From: Monosiga brevicollis MX1
Taxonomy: Eukaryota > Opisthokonta > Choanoflagellata > Craspedida > Salpingoecidae
DNA length: 64,000 bases
Reading direction: 5' to 3'
Assembly (NCBI RefSeq): GCF_000002865.3
Contig: NW_001865062.1
Location: forward strand, 333,921 to 397,920
Shown: piece by piece, positions 29,101 to 63,600 of the stretch
How positions within the stretch are numbered: position 1 is the stretch's first letter
How the letters are laid out: each line of letters begins with the position of its first letter
Program-made: the position numbers and the translations under genes
The notes under the pieces: generated by a model
Databases searched by the model: none
What the model saw: the letters and a program-made list of their open reading frames with translations, nothing else
What the model was told of the DNA's origin: nothing

Positions 29101-32100
29101 AGTGTTGGCAACAACAGGGAGAGTAGCAACGAATGCATACCGAGCCTGTCATGGCCAGGGTGCGATTGAGGGCAATCTTTTCCACAACCGAGGGCTCCAA
29201 TGCCTCGACGCGTGCATCATCAGAAGCACGAGCCCAGAAAAATTTCTAATCATGTCCATGGGACACTGTGGTGAGGATGATATCACTCGACCACATGAAC
29301 GAGCGCATGCAAACCTTGGGATCTGCTGTCTCTTGTTGGAGGGTCCACACGTTCTCCTTTTCGGGGTGGGCAATGTTCGTCTCAGAGGCCACATGAACAG
29401 CTACAAGGACCAACAAAAAGCACCATGGTCGTCCGTGGGGAAACGCACGATTGACTGGGCAATGGGAACCAATGAGGGCAAGCACCAACCTGTGAGGATC
29501 GCGTCTCCTGTGACCATGGTGACTGAATGCGAGCTCTCCTTCAAAGCCTGATTCACAGTTCACATGCAGCAGCATGAAAAATGAGCCAGACAGGGAGCAT
29601 GGCACCTGGGAGCAGATGATCGCGTCGGCCTACGCAAGTTTGTCTTATTGTGACGATCAGGAGAAGGCATGGAGCCACACCTTGAGCACGTCTGGGCTGT
29701 CTTTGCGGCGGAGGCACCGGAAAGCCAGGAATCCCACGAAGTTCAAGTCTCGCTCCACGTGACTACGCTGCCAGTCTTCCAAGTCGCCTTTGCTTGGTGT
29801 TGCTGTCAAGATTGCAGTTTGCATAAACGTTCGAGTACACAAAGGCATGGTTAGAGGATGCTACGGCAGCAACATCGGTGTGATCATCAAAAAACAAACC
29901 GTCCAATTTGCGCCAGGCTAGCGCAATCACGCGCATTCCCTTTCGAGCAAGAGCCTTGTGACTGGCAGAGTACCTGGAGCCATTCGTGCGACGCGTGCGT
30001 GAGTATAGTATCTATGTTAGCCAAAAGCGCACGGGCACCAGCGCGAGCAAGCAGAATCTACCAAGAAGGGACTGTGGCCAGCATGGTCTCGATCATCTCA
30101 GGACTGCCTAAGAGGGCCAGAAGGCAGCAAATGGCAACAAAATCACCGTTATGGTTGTCGAGGCGATTTCAACGAAGGCAAGGTGCACACTGGCCAGTCT
30201 GTCTTTGTGTTGAGGGCATGATCCGAGTGCCACTGCTGTTGGCGTTGTATAGGAGCAACTGAGGCTTGACCCACCTTTGGTGAGCACGTAGGCACCCGTG
30301 GCACCCTCCAAGCCATTGACAAGAGCAATAACAGACATGCGTTGTAGCTTGGACGAAAAGTGGTAGCGATGCAGAATGGTGACAGATGGCCTTCGCAAAG
30401 TAAAAAGCAAAGCGTTGAGTTGCTAGAACACGATAGCTTGCGCCAAGATTGATCATGAATCTCCAACAGGTCAAAGCTTACTTGAGGCGAGTCGACCAGT
30501 TGACGACAGCCTTCTCTGTAGGGGCTGCTCGCATCAAATCCGGTTCGTACTTCCATTTGATGGATTTGAGGGCAGCTGTCTCCAACGGATCACCGTCCAC
30601 CTTGCCATCCACCTGAGAAGAACTCGACAATAAGATCCAAGGCCAACAACAACAAAAAACAAAAACAAAAAAAAACAAAAAACAAAAAAAAAAAAAACAC
30701 TTCAAGTGCTGCAAAGATTCCCCCCCCCCCCTGACAAATCTATCATTTTCGAGAAAGTTGGGCATACCTCCACAAGCGAATGACAACCAGCGATGACCAA
30801 AGCAGCCTCGAGCGGTGTGGTCGACATAGGTTGCTCTGAAATCACCCCATTGCTATTTTCCAAAAACGAGCATCAGGTGAGCATATGCCTCGCAATGATT
30901 TGCAAAGACCACACCATCTAGCCCACACGAACGAAAAGCAGTTTGAAATTTGAAAAGTTTGAGAAAACAGACCTAACTTCCCGTGCGTCTTGGGACGCTG
31001 AGCTTGTGGTGAACTGCAGAAGCCAGCATGACGATGAGTGAGGAAAATAGCGTCGTACAACTGCATAAGCTGACAGGGTTTATCCCGACAACTGAAAGGA
31101 ATCAGGTCGTTGCATCATGGAGTACCAGACTCCCCACCCTTGACCACGGCAGCATACCTTGCTTTGCGCCACGATACCGTCTGCCACGAGGTCATCTGTC
31201 GTGATAGTTCCAGTCTTGTCGAAAAGACAAGCATCAACTTTGCCTGTGCAGACAGGAGCGGGTGACGTTTGGCGGCGAATTCGCAGACATTGGGCAGCTG
31301 CGAGGCGATGCCAGCATTTCCTCACGTACCGGCAACAGGAATACGGAAGGGTTCAGTGCAGAACACGTGCAGCTTGATGAGGGAGAGGAGCGAGTTATTC
31401 ACAGCCAAAGCCATTTGGATGTGCAGCTCTACGCACGCAGGGCAATCGAAGGAATCGTCAGGCACAGACAACTTTACGGGGGATTTGGTAGGCACGGGGC
31501 TTGTTACACCCAGCATACCGGGCGGAATGACGCTGGTGATGATGAGGATGCAATGGAGGAGCAAGTCAAACTGATCGCGGCCATCGGCCAGACCGCGGCG
31601 TAGCACGTAAGCGCTGTTGGTATAATCCCCAGCACATTATTTGCCATGAGCTGTAGAGCGCTTTCGACGCAACCAAGCTCTCTGGGGCTCAGAAAGCCTT
31701 GTGCAGCAATGTGAAGACTGGTTGGCTTGCAACTGACCTGGCGGCGACGGCGAAGATGAGCAGAAAGAGGACAAGCAACAAGGCCTCTTGAGCGTTGCCC
31801 GAAACCGAATCGCTAGAGAACTGAATCATGCGCACCAGGCGACCTAGGTGGGCAGACATTTCAAATGCCGGTCAAATGCAGAGTCACAAGTATGTGCGTA
31901 TGGTGTGTCTGTATATTTTGTGTGTCTTGGCATGGGCAAGATTTATGAGGAAGAGCAATCACCTTGGGATGACGCAAAGCCAGTCCGCAGCACATAGCAA
32001 AGGCAACCATGGTCCGGAGTGCTCGTAGGTACTCGGCGAGCTCGTTCCTCGTTGTACTCGATTCCTTGATCGCTTTGATACACAACCTGTCAGCCAAGGC

Positions 32101-34579
32101 GCCAGGGTGAATGCATTCATCTACAAAAATAATGATGCTTGCACAAGCATGGCAAAAAACAAAGCAATTATACCTCGCGATCGTCGGAAACGCCCATTGA
32201 CTGGAGGATTTTGGTACCACCCCAGAGTGTATGCACCTGTGTGAAATATCAGATGCCACAATCAGCGGGGCGGGTTATAACATATCGAGACAATGTGCCC
32301 GCGGGCTGGTTGTTCGACGATCAGGCAAGCTGTATGACCTTGTGCTGATTTTGCATGTCCAGATGCGAATCTCTGGAGTCGGCATCCACGATCAAGGCTT
32401 CTTTCATCTAAGCGGAAAGAGGGGTATGAGCATGGGAGCAAAGAGTGCTTCTTGGCTGTACCCGATGCTGCGCGGCGGTGGTGCACGACGAACGAGGAAG
32501 CAAAGATAAAGCACACCTGAGGCACAGATTCTCCCGTAAGAGTGGCTTCGTTCACCACGGCACTTCCCTTGAGCAAAAGGCAGTCGCACGGCACGATATC
32601 TTCATCCTGGCCTGATCCGCGTAGGACGGAGATGAGGTCGCCTGGGACCAGCTGGTCGGCTGTAAGAGGCATCCACACGCCATCCCGGCGCGCGAGAAGG
32701 CGTCGTGGGGCGTTGTTCATGCCCCGCAATGTGGTAAGGTTCTTGCGACGAGACATGACCACAGTGCCCTAAAGGGTGGCCGGATCCCAGCCAGGAGTTT
32801 TTGACGTTAAGTGAGTCCTCAGGGGTCAAAAACAGGGGTCAGGAAATGGCCCTCCCTTGCAGCCGTGACACCGGCCTTGCTTGGAACCGTCTGGAAGTAC
32901 AGTTCGCACCTCAAACACCAACATCATAAAGAGGGTAAAAAGACTGTATTGCCAGTACTCATCAAGGCACCAGAGTAAAATGCAGAACATCTACAGGTAA
33001 GGCACATCAGTTGAGGAGAAGGGGCCTTTTCAGCCTTGCTCGTTTGCATAAGCTGGGCATGAGCCAAGGCGCGTTGGCCACACCTGAAAGACGGAGAACG
33101 GTTTGAGGAGCCCTTCGATGTAGAGGTCTTCAAACGTAGGTAACTCGATATCAAAGACATTCCGGCCAAAACGCTAATCAGGGTGGGCGCATCGCAGAGA
33201 AAACAAAAGCAGTCGCGAGTGAGGGTATTGCGGCGCACGGTGCAGGCGGGCAAAGTGCGACTCTTACCGTCAGACGAGCCCGGGCAGCACTTCCAGAGAG
33301 CCCAGGGGCCTCGACGTAGGTGTGTAGGGCCAAATTATCCGGGCACAGGACCTGGAAACGAGTTGAAGAGGATAAGATGCGATGCATGCTGTTGAGATGT
33401 AAGTGTGTGAGTTGAGGAGAGGGGGTGTTTGCGCTGGGGGCAGCGAGGAGTTACCGGTAAGAAGGCTTGTCCCTCGTGCTCCGAGACTGTGTCATAGATG
33501 TAATTGAGCTTTTGAAACTCGAAGCAGGGGCGCTTGCCATTGGTGCTGAGGACGGCGAGGGCCGTTTTGCCTTGATGGGGAGGGGGCACCACCTGGGGTG
33601 GATGTTCGTAAGGTGTGCAAAAAAGCATGGCATGGGTTAAGGGCGTGCAGTTTCGGCAAGAATAGCCCACCTTGACATGGGTAGCGTCCTTGAGAGCACA
33701 GGGGCGGAACTTGATCCGCACGCGAAATGCAACCGACCAATGCTGGCCCAAGAGCAGCAATGCGTGCAAGACGAGGGTTGCACCCAGAACAAGTCTACCA
33801 GTTTGTGATGCATCATGGGCGGCGTGCGCACAGGGGTCAAGCGAATTAAGGCAAATGGCAAAGGCCCCGCCAGCAGGATATGAAGGTTGAGGGTGTGGAC
33901 AAACCGGGAGATGAAAGAGGGCATCCACTCAATGGGCAGCGGATGGCAAGGGGGAAGCATGTCTTCATCCTGTCCGTGATGAAGTGCCACATCACGCGGG
34001 TGAAGGGGCGAAAACGTGAGTGAGCAGCGAGCGCGACGGCGGCTTGGTGGGATGAGCGAGGACAGTTGTGGAGCGCTGGGAGGCACCCAGACTGACCGGA
34101 TTCGGCTCTTCGCGACTGTATTTGGCCATGGCTTCCGCAAAGGGATCGCCGATGGTGCTGTACATCCAGTAGGCCAGAGCCGCATATGCCAGCATAAAGG
34201 GGACATGCTCAAAGGTCACGTCTGATCAAGGCCGCACGGGTGGGCAGGCATGAGCGAGCCCTGGAGGGGAATACATGGGTAGTTTGTTCTGTGCAGTGAT
34301 GGACGAGGGTTGGTGGCGTACTTTGGTGTTGGTAACAGCGCAAGTCACGGATGGCGGCAGTGCGCCAGGCAATCTGCATGCAGCGCACGAGGTCAGTCAG
34401 CTGTGTGCGATGCGCCACTCTCGCTGCCAATCTGCGCTCTCTTTATCCCGCACGCCTCGGAAGCGTCTCTTCCTAACCTGGCCAGGGCCCTTGGACCGCT
34501 GCACTTCATCCACGTTTGCAGCGTCTCCAGTCGCCGCCACTGGCGCTTGCCGCCGCTGGTTCGTCGCCAGCTCGGCCAT
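26190..34579 (-). CDS. ATP13A1: P5A-type ATPase (ATP13A1/Spf1 family), ER transmembrane helix dislocase
   Basis: Many short exons from ATG at 34579 ([10 protein letters not shown]) to TAG at 26192-26190 (DRQKQG end). Landmarks in order: [12 protein letters not shown], the WSVAFRV beta-rich N-domain, [19 protein letters not shown] (actuator, about 32520), [11 protein letters not shown], the phosphorylation motif DKTGT (plus 31220-31206), [14 protein letters not shown] (about 28890), [24 protein letters not shown], and a C-terminal helix pair. This order and wording fit P5A ATPases, which extract misinserted tail-anchored and mitochondrial helices from the ER. The M4 motif reads PPELHIQ across an intron, where P5A pumps usually have PPELP followed by an acidic residue. 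The join of the first two exons is uncertain. Convergent with the Nudix gene, divergent from the LRR gene. Confidence 0.92.
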
Positions 34580-34607
34580 CGCTCTGGTCGTTATCGTTGT
34601 CGTCGTC

Positions 34608-34610
<3 letters not shown>

Positions 34611-34681
<71 letters not shown>

Positions 34682-34682
34682 G
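34611..34682. repeat. (GT)n microsatellite in divergent promoter
   Basis: 36 GT units starting 32 bp upstream of the P5A-ATPase start codon (minus strand). Confidence 0.97.
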
Positions 34683-35280
34683 TTCTTGAAAGAAGAGGTC
34701 GGCAGGATGTAGAGGTACGAGTGGTTTGGAGGACAACCTGAGAGAGTAGGGGTGAGCCCGTGTGCCTTGTGCTTTACATTCGCCTTTCTTTTCAGAGGGT
34801 GAGTGGGCTAGTGAGTGAGATCCAGAGAGTCGTCACGACCCGGATGAGCTGACGTTGCACAAACTTCTTTTGTTTGTCACGTGATGGAAACAACACCTGT
34901 TACTACCAAACGCATTTAAACTATACAAAACACCCCGGAAATAAAGGCAGTTGATTTTGTCGACAAAAAATAAATACGTTGGGAGCGCTTGACGAGCGCG
35001 GCGTCAGTGTGCGTGTGTCCTTGCCCGTCCAGCCCTGACTTGCGGTGGTGGTCTGCCGGACGGACGCTGGAGGACGGGGGTGAAGGCCGAGACGGACGGG
35101 CGTGACGACGGAGAGAAGGTGGGGGTGGTGGTGGTGGGGGGCGAAATTCAACGGGTGTCATTCGTGTTGCGACATGTGAAGGCCAGCGCCTGCATGTGGC
35201 ATGTTCGCCAAGCTGTTGTTAAGGTACTTGGCACTGACTTGGGCGGTCTTCCACTTGCGGCTCGCTTCCATTTAGTTGCC
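34683..35280. other. Divergent promoter region between P5A-ATPase and LRR genes
   Basis: No exon on either strand up to the LRR gene. An alternative upstream in-frame ATG for that gene lies at 35194. G-rich GGTGGTGGTGG is near 35119-35140. Confidence 0.5.
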
Positions 35281-37269
35281 ATGGCCTTCAACCGCTCTCG
35301 GCCCGGTGCTGAAGCCTGCTGGACGCGTCCTCTCCAGCAGCATGCCACCTTGACTCGACTGGAATTGCCGAGCCGACAGGTAAAGTGTGTATGTGTGTGT
35401 GTGTGTGTAGACCCCCTCCTCATCCTCCTCCCCCCCTGGCCCGCCCCATGCAAATAGCCACATATCGACAATAGCTCACATTGATTGATGTCTTCTGCCT
35501 GTGCCTCTCAACTTCTTGTCAGCTTCAATGTGTGCCACCGGCATTGGGCGCTTGCCAGCGACTGCGCGCCCTCGACCTTAAGAAGAATCAGCTGACCGAT
35601 CTGCCCGCTGAGCTGGCCAACCTGCAAGAGGTGTGCTTCGCCTTGTTTCCTATGAATTCGATTCACATGTCAAATCAAACCAGGAATGATCAAGGCAGCT
35701 CAGTGGCTTGCAACATGGTCGACGAGCCCCTGCCTAGCTCGCCTTGGCCACTCACACTCAATGTGCTGCTCCTCGACTTTCAATGATGGATTTGAGTTGT
35801 GCAGTTGGATTGGGTAAACTTAGGGTCCAATGCCTTTGCCGCCCTCCCCTTGGTTCTGCTGCAACTTCCAGCAATTCGCACGCTTTTCTTATTTGAAAAT
35901 CAGATTGCCCAACTCCCACCTGTTCAGCCCTCGACCTGGACCAGGTTCGGCATGTCAGGCTTTGATCATACTACGCGGGCCTGAAATCCTCGAGCTTACC
36001 CGTGTCGGGCTCTCTGGACTCACCTCGAGGTATACTTCATTTGCAGCCTGACCCGTCTCGACCTCAACAACAACCGCCTGACCAACCTTCCCGAGTCACT
36101 GGGTACGGGCGCCTGCCTCTTCCTGACCTCTGTCATCGCCCAAGGACAAGCTTGTGCTCATTTTGTCCTCTTTGACAGGGCTCTTGCCTGCGCTTACACA
36201 ACTCTCTCTGGATCACAACGAGTTTGTCCATCCCCCTACGTAAGTTGTAACGCGCCAGACCACGCACGCCTGAGCGGCCCATGTCTCGGGTTCGCTGCAA
36301 CCTTTTCACAGCCCAAAGCCATCCGTTGTCGCAGCTGCTTGCAGGATATGCCGGCACTGCGGGAACTTTCATTGCGCAGCAACCACATTGCCGTAATACC
36401 ATCGTGGCTCTGGCAGCATCCGACCTTGCGTGTACTTTCCCTGGTTGATAATCGCATTGGCCAACTAGAGGCAGATTTGCTCGAGGCGCGATGTTTGGAG
36501 CGCGTTGACCTTGGCCTCAATCGCTTGGCCTTGTACGTCTCGCGCCCTTGCCCCGTCCAGTGAGCTTGCAGAGCCCTGATCCTCACCTGCAAATGTTCGG
36601 GCTGACCCGATGCTTGATCACGCATCACTCACAGGCTGCAAGAAACGCTTGTTTTACGCTCCACATTGCCGCCTCGATTGATAATTCACCTGGACGCCAA
36701 TCCTTGGTTGGAGCGGTGCCATGAGCTTACTCCACCGGATGAGAGTGCGCGAAATTGGATGCCAGACGCTGAAGAAACACGCCGTCGCACCCTTCTAGAA
36801 GGGGTGCGCGCAGAGCTGACAGCTGCCAAAGATGTCAATGTGGCCTTGGCCCAGCTCTTTGACCCCACCACTCAGGATCAGCTTGCCGGGTTCGGCCAGT
36901 GTCGCGCTTGTGGAAACTACTATGTCGACCAAGCGCTACCCGCCGTTTTCTTCAAAGAACTGCCATCACGTCATTTTCAGGGTTGGTGGCTGGGCTATAG
37001 CTTTACTCGCGTGTCGAGAATTATTGGTCTCGACATCATTTGGCTGGGGCCTTGCAACGTTTCTGCCTTTTCACATCTTTTTGAACTGTCTAGGTGCGCC
37101 GAGTGAGGTTCCCCTTTTGACCGCCGTCTGTTCTGGGGCCTGTCTGACTGGGGTGAGTCTGAGTTGCACCCTGTCCGCACACGATCTTCGCCCTCTCACG
37201 CAGCCGGACGCGTCGCTTTGTGTGCAGGGGAGCGAGAAGCTCTATGTTTTGCCACCAAGCCCACCATGA
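35281..37269 (+). CDS. Leucine-rich repeat protein, LRRC58-like
   Basis: Nine exons (35281-35379, 35523-35630, 35805-35944, 36047-36102, 36179-36239, 36335-36532, 36635-36981, 37094-37152, 37228-37269) join to 369 codons in frame. Six or more LRRs are visible (RALDLKKNQLTDLPAEL, LTRLDLNNNRLTNLPESL, ALRELSLRSNHIAVIP, LRVLSLVDNRIGQL). The C-terminus has LPPRLIIHLDANP, then a Cys-pair motif (CRACGNYYVD) and a second pair (VCSGAC), likely a small zinc site. Length and this tail resemble LRRC58 (about 370 aa), an intracellular LRR protein; the assignment is by recall and not firm. An in-frame ATG at 35194 would add 29 residues. Divergent from the P5A pump, convergent with the RNF213-like gene. Confidence 0.8.
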
Positions 37270-37875
37270 TTACCACCGTTCTATAACAATTTGGCCGTCC
37301 ATTCGTCTCTCGTCCCAACACCAGTGGCGCTGTGCGTCGTGTGTAAGCATCAAACGTCTTGCTTTATTCTTTCCCCAGCTTGAGGTCTGATTCGCAACAA
37401 TGGCGCAGAATGAAACTTAAGATCTCAAAGCGGTACGAGGCCACGAGCATCATCATGCCAGAGAAAATCCGGTCAAGCTGCCAGGCAGGGGTTTCTTTCA
37501 AAGTCATGCTGCAATTAAACGCTAATTCCGTAGCATGCAATATGCTCGTTAGCATCAACAATGGGTAGGGTTCAGCACTCGAAACTCACTTCAGAACATG
37601 TCCGACCTATTTAAACTCGAGGCGAGTCTCATAGAGAGTCACATGGAGGGAAACAGGAAGGGAAACAGCCGGAGAAACAGGCAGAGAGACAGACAGAGAG
37701 ACAGACAGAGAGACAGACAGAGAGACAGGCAGAGAGACAGACAGAGAAACAGACAGAGAAACAGACAGAGAAACAGACAGAGAAACAGACAGAGAAACAG
37801 ACAGGGAAACAGACAGAGAAACAGATAAACAGTGAAGAGGTCAATTATCTCACACTCGAAAAGAGTCAGCACCTC
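37270..37875. other. Convergent spacer with minisatellite
   Basis: About 600 bp between the stops of the LRR and RNF213-like genes, with no exon. The right half is the 12-bp minisatellite described separately. Confidence 0.6.
37669..37831. repeat. 12-bp minisatellite (AGACAGAGAGAC / AGAAACAGACAG type)
   Basis: About 13 imperfect tandem units built on CAGAGAGACAGA. The left half carries GAGAGAC and the right half GAGAAAC variants, so the array is made of two homogenised blocks. It lies just past the RNF213-like stop codon. Confidence 0.93.
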
Positions 37876-59509
<21,634 letters not shown>

Positions 59510-59974
59510 CTAAAAGGGGCGGGAAGGGCGCACCCAGTGAGATTGCCAAGTGTCGAAGCTATGAACAGCGCGGTGTGAAAAGAGATCCACCAGCATGCTG
59601 CGGCCTCAAAGGGTACACCGGACGTAACAGACCATCATGGAGGCTGATGTTGTTGGGCCGACGGGGGAGATCCTTATTTACCAGCCCCGGGCGCGCCAGC
59701 ATGCGGGCAAGAACCGGCATGCTTGCGCCTTCTCAAAAGTCAACCTCGCAGACCCGTTCTCAGCTCAATCACGGCACTGAGCCGGATCCTCCCCCCCCAA
59801 AAGAAAACAAACCAAAGCAGGCATACACTAAAACAGCAACGTGCCTCCCCCACTGCATCCAGATCCCCGATCTCATCCCTTGTCTCCCAAACAGAGAGAG
59901 CGAGAGCGGAGGAAGCAGAAGGTGGCGGACGACGAAGAAAAAAAAAAAATAAATGAGAGAGAGAGAGAGAGCTT

Positions 59975-60047
<73 letters not shown>

Positions 60048-60638
60048 GTTTCTGGGTGTGTGTAGAGTTATGATGTCACAAAACAGGCGTCCGTGCTCTG
60101 TGACGGCCAGCTCTAAGAAAAGCACGGTGCTGGGAGACTTCTCTGCTTCTGCATGCTGTTTCAAGCTAAAAGTCTGGGCGATCTGGGCGCCATCTCTGAC
60201 AACCCTGATAGGAGGAGCATAACTCTGCTCTCTATCTCTGATGTTGACATCGCTCCATCTAAAAATAGCAGAAGAAACCATCCTCCAGCTATAAATAGAA
60301 TATCTGACAAGTTACGACGATAGCGTTCAGGCGTAACTTTATTCACACTTCCTTTCGCGCGCTTCTCTCTCTCTCTCTCTCGCTCTAAATTTTTTTTTTT
60401 TTCTTGCGGGCTGTTGGCGCTGTGAGTGAGGGAGGGGGTTGACGGCGTGTGTGTCGCATCATGAGCGCTCGACTGACGAGCGGGATAGAGTGATTGGACG
60501 CCATCTTGCGCTGGAAAGTTGGGGTGGCCGTGCCAGTTACCTTTCATTTCGTGTTGATTGTGCGGCCAAGGGAAGAGGCTGCAGCTGCGCGCGGCGGCAG
60601 GCGCCTTGGATTGAATGTGATAGTCCATCACCGACAGC
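59510..60638. other. Divergent region between RNF213-like and TMEM94-like genes
   Basis: Probably holds the missing first exon(s) of the RNF213-like gene; possible minus-strand ATGs near 59721 and 59703 could not be joined cleanly. It also contains (GA)n (59955-60048), (CT)n (60364-60381) and a poly-T (60390-60402). No RNA gene was recognised. Confidence 0.5.
59955..60048. repeat. (GA)n microsatellite with interruptions
   Basis: GA array broken by GCTTGAGG and AAA interruptions, in the spacer between the RNF213-like and TMEM94-like genes. Confidence 0.95.
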
Positions 60639-63600
60639 ATGAACTCGGCCACCGCCTACCGTGCCCTCTTCTCGGTGAGGTTTCCCGGCGCAAGCTCTGC
60701 AGTCTTCCCGCGCTCCGACCCGATACAGCGTTCTCTACACCAGCTCAACGCTTCCTTCTCTCACCTATCATGCTCGCTTGATTGGTAGGAGGCACGCACT
60801 GTCTTACAGGAATGGCAGCACGACGTACACGCCCTGCCGTGGATCATCAAGATTCCCAGCAGCATCAAGCTGCGTGTCGGTCCGTCACGTTGGCAGGCAG
60901 CTGGGCTATCAAGCCAGTGTTGTTTCTGCTCTTGCATTCTAAGCGACTGCTTGTTCTTGTTTCTTCCGGGTGTCCCAGGTTGGCTCTGGCCCACCGATCA
61001 CATCTCGCTGCAGCTGAGCGTCGTCATCTCTGGCGTCCTCGCCTTACCGCTCATCATTTACAGGCAGGTCTTGGCGATTACCTAGCTATCGGCTTGGTCT
61101 TCGATTCGCTGATGCATACGGATTAGAGCCAGCTCACCTCTGTGCCAACGTGTACGCATCACAGCTTGTTGACTCTGGAATACGATGAGCATTATCGTAT
61201 CGATAGCGCCGCCGGCGTAGCGGGCATTCTCATCTGCAACTGCATTCTGGTCACTGTAGGTGCCTGATGCCCTCAATTCGCGAGAGCTGCATGTTTTCGC
61301 GCCTCCAGCGAGGCTCACCCCGTGTGTTGTTCCGCATGAACTGGCCCGTGATGGCTTTTACACCCCTTTAGTATCTTCTCCGCCGGGAGCACCGACTCAA
61401 ACAGAATGAAGTGGCACAGAATCTTGCCGCAATGTCCGTACTACACCTGCTCAAAGCTGCACCGTTCAGCTCAGCCCAGCCCAGAGCAAATCTCAACCCT
61501 GACATCACATTTCCACTTGCTTGTCATCCTGCTCTCTTTTTTTTTTGTGTGTCTTGGGGGATCTTTCCCGATGGTCAAACCTTCAGATTGAAACGCTATA
61601 AACAGCTGGATGGTGCCTGGGACATCCCAGAGCGTCACTACCCTGATGTTACCTCTGCTTTTCCATCCTCCTCTTGTACCCAGTCGCTATGCTTGCGTGA
61701 CAACGTTAGGCTCGACCGCAATCGCGTGGCCTCCATCGCGCAGCCACATTGAGCGATCGATGCCAGAAGCCTCATTTTGAAGCCCGCTCGCCCGTCTAGA
61801 GACTCGTTTACGTGCCAAACAACCTGCTCGTCAAGGGTGATGTTATCTATCTCGCCGGCGGAGACCGTGCCCCGGCTGCTGCCTGCATGTACGATTCTGC
61901 CAATTACAGCCCCTCGCAATCTTGCATGTCGATCCTTGCGCACCCGCACTCATGCCATTCTTGCAGGTGCCGTGACCCACGCGAGCAGACGCACCCCGCG
62001 TCAGGCCTGCGAAACAGCGGGCTTCTTATGTAAGAGGCGCCTCTTAGTCTTTTCTGACTCTTGATCCACGAGCCCACACGAGGGTTCGATCACGTGGTGG
62101 TGCAGCCTCATCTGGACTCGTGACGGCTTGACCAACCTAAATCTCCCCATATTTCTCAGACGAAGCGAGTCAGAGCATCGTTTATCCACGGCCAAGCCCA
62201 GCTTGGTCAGCCAGGCAACGGAGCCTGCACAACGCCCCAGCACACATATACTAGGTCTGCTCCAGTCCAGCGACCGTCTCTTGCCCTGCAACCCAACCCC
62301 GTATTCAGCCAACCCCCATTACTTTTGGCCTCACGTCGCTTTTCGTGCGCATGTGCTGACGGGCGGTTGCGGGGATGCGCTCCGAATCACTCAGACCCAC
62401 AGCTTGCCGTGGCTGAAGTCAGCCTCTCCAAGGGAGATGTATTTGCAGCCGCCACAGAGATGCAAGAAAGCCCAGCAGTTGGACACCCGTTCAAGTGCGT
62501 CAAGATGAGCAGGCGTTGCTCTTTTGCGCAAGCCTCTCGGGGTCTCTGTTCTCCAACGAGCGGCGACCCTTTTGCTGATCCCGATTGTTTCCTCTCATCC
62601 TCAGGCGCGTTCCATTTCGAGTGTTGGAAACACCCTTGGGTGCTCAGCTGCGCGAGGCCAAGCGTCTCTTGGACAGCCGCTCCAATAGCTGGCTGCAGAT
62701 ATCTCGCTTAACCACCAGCATTCTGCTCCAGGTTGGCCCGCATGGTCATAGTTGGCTTGTGATCCTGCTGCAACGCCCCAGCCCACTCTCAGATATATTT
62801 GCTTTCCGCCAACACGCGGCCCTCATGACGAATGCATGCCTTTCGGCGTTTTGTATGTTGTAGCGGGCATGCATTTGCATTTTTGTCGTCACGCTCATCG
62901 CCAGCCTGCTGCACGTTTTGCTCACCCCCGACGGTACGGCCTCGCCAGTACACACATTCACCACGCTCACCCGCTCTCGGGAAGGAAGTAGTCAAGGGGA
63001 TGTCAACCTTCATGCGTCCCCACCAAGACTGGGGACCGAGGGAGTGTTTCAAACCCTTACTCAAGCTGTCGTCTTGGCATGTTGTAGACATTGGCACCTG
63101 GACAGAGCAGTTTTTCGTGATCCCCATCATGATTCTGCTACCTCTGCTGCCGTTGTCCTGGCCATATATCTGGATTTTTTCCAACCAGTAGGTTGTCGCA
63201 ATCTTGCGCCATGATGCCAATCTTGCCCAGCCTACGTTCCTTTTCTTGCTCTCACTACACGCCGTGCCAAACTTTCAAATCGCAGCTTTGTGGTCGCGCG
63301 AACCCTGGCCATGTTCCTGGGAGGAAATGTGCAGGAAACCAAAGACGATGATTCAAGCCTTGACTCCTGGGAGGAGGAGGACGCTGACACCGACAGCAGC
63401 GGTGCGGGTCACTCACGCACTCGTCCTACCATTGCCCCTTCCGCCCCCCTCCATTCTCCCACCTCTCCTGTATTGCTTACAAAACGGCCTGTCAATACCC
63501 ATACTCGGTGCAATCTTGAGTTTTTCCACGTGACAACACCTTGTCGACCCTCATGTTTCAACTCGCTCGTTCTGTGAACCAAAACCTAGACACGGTTATT

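Noticed and set aside
37669-37831. Possible CRISPR array
   Set aside because: Units are contiguous with no spacers, and the genome is eukaryotic.
37598-37872. Frames with Arg-Gln-Arg and Cys-Leu-Phe repeats
   Set aside because: Products of the 12-bp minisatellite, with no start context or homology.
59769-60652. Minus-strand frame ending MAPRSPRLLA and a Ser-Leu-rich frame
   Set aside because: GA-array translation and non-coding promoter sequence. I checked the region for snRNA or snoRNA boxes and found none convincing.
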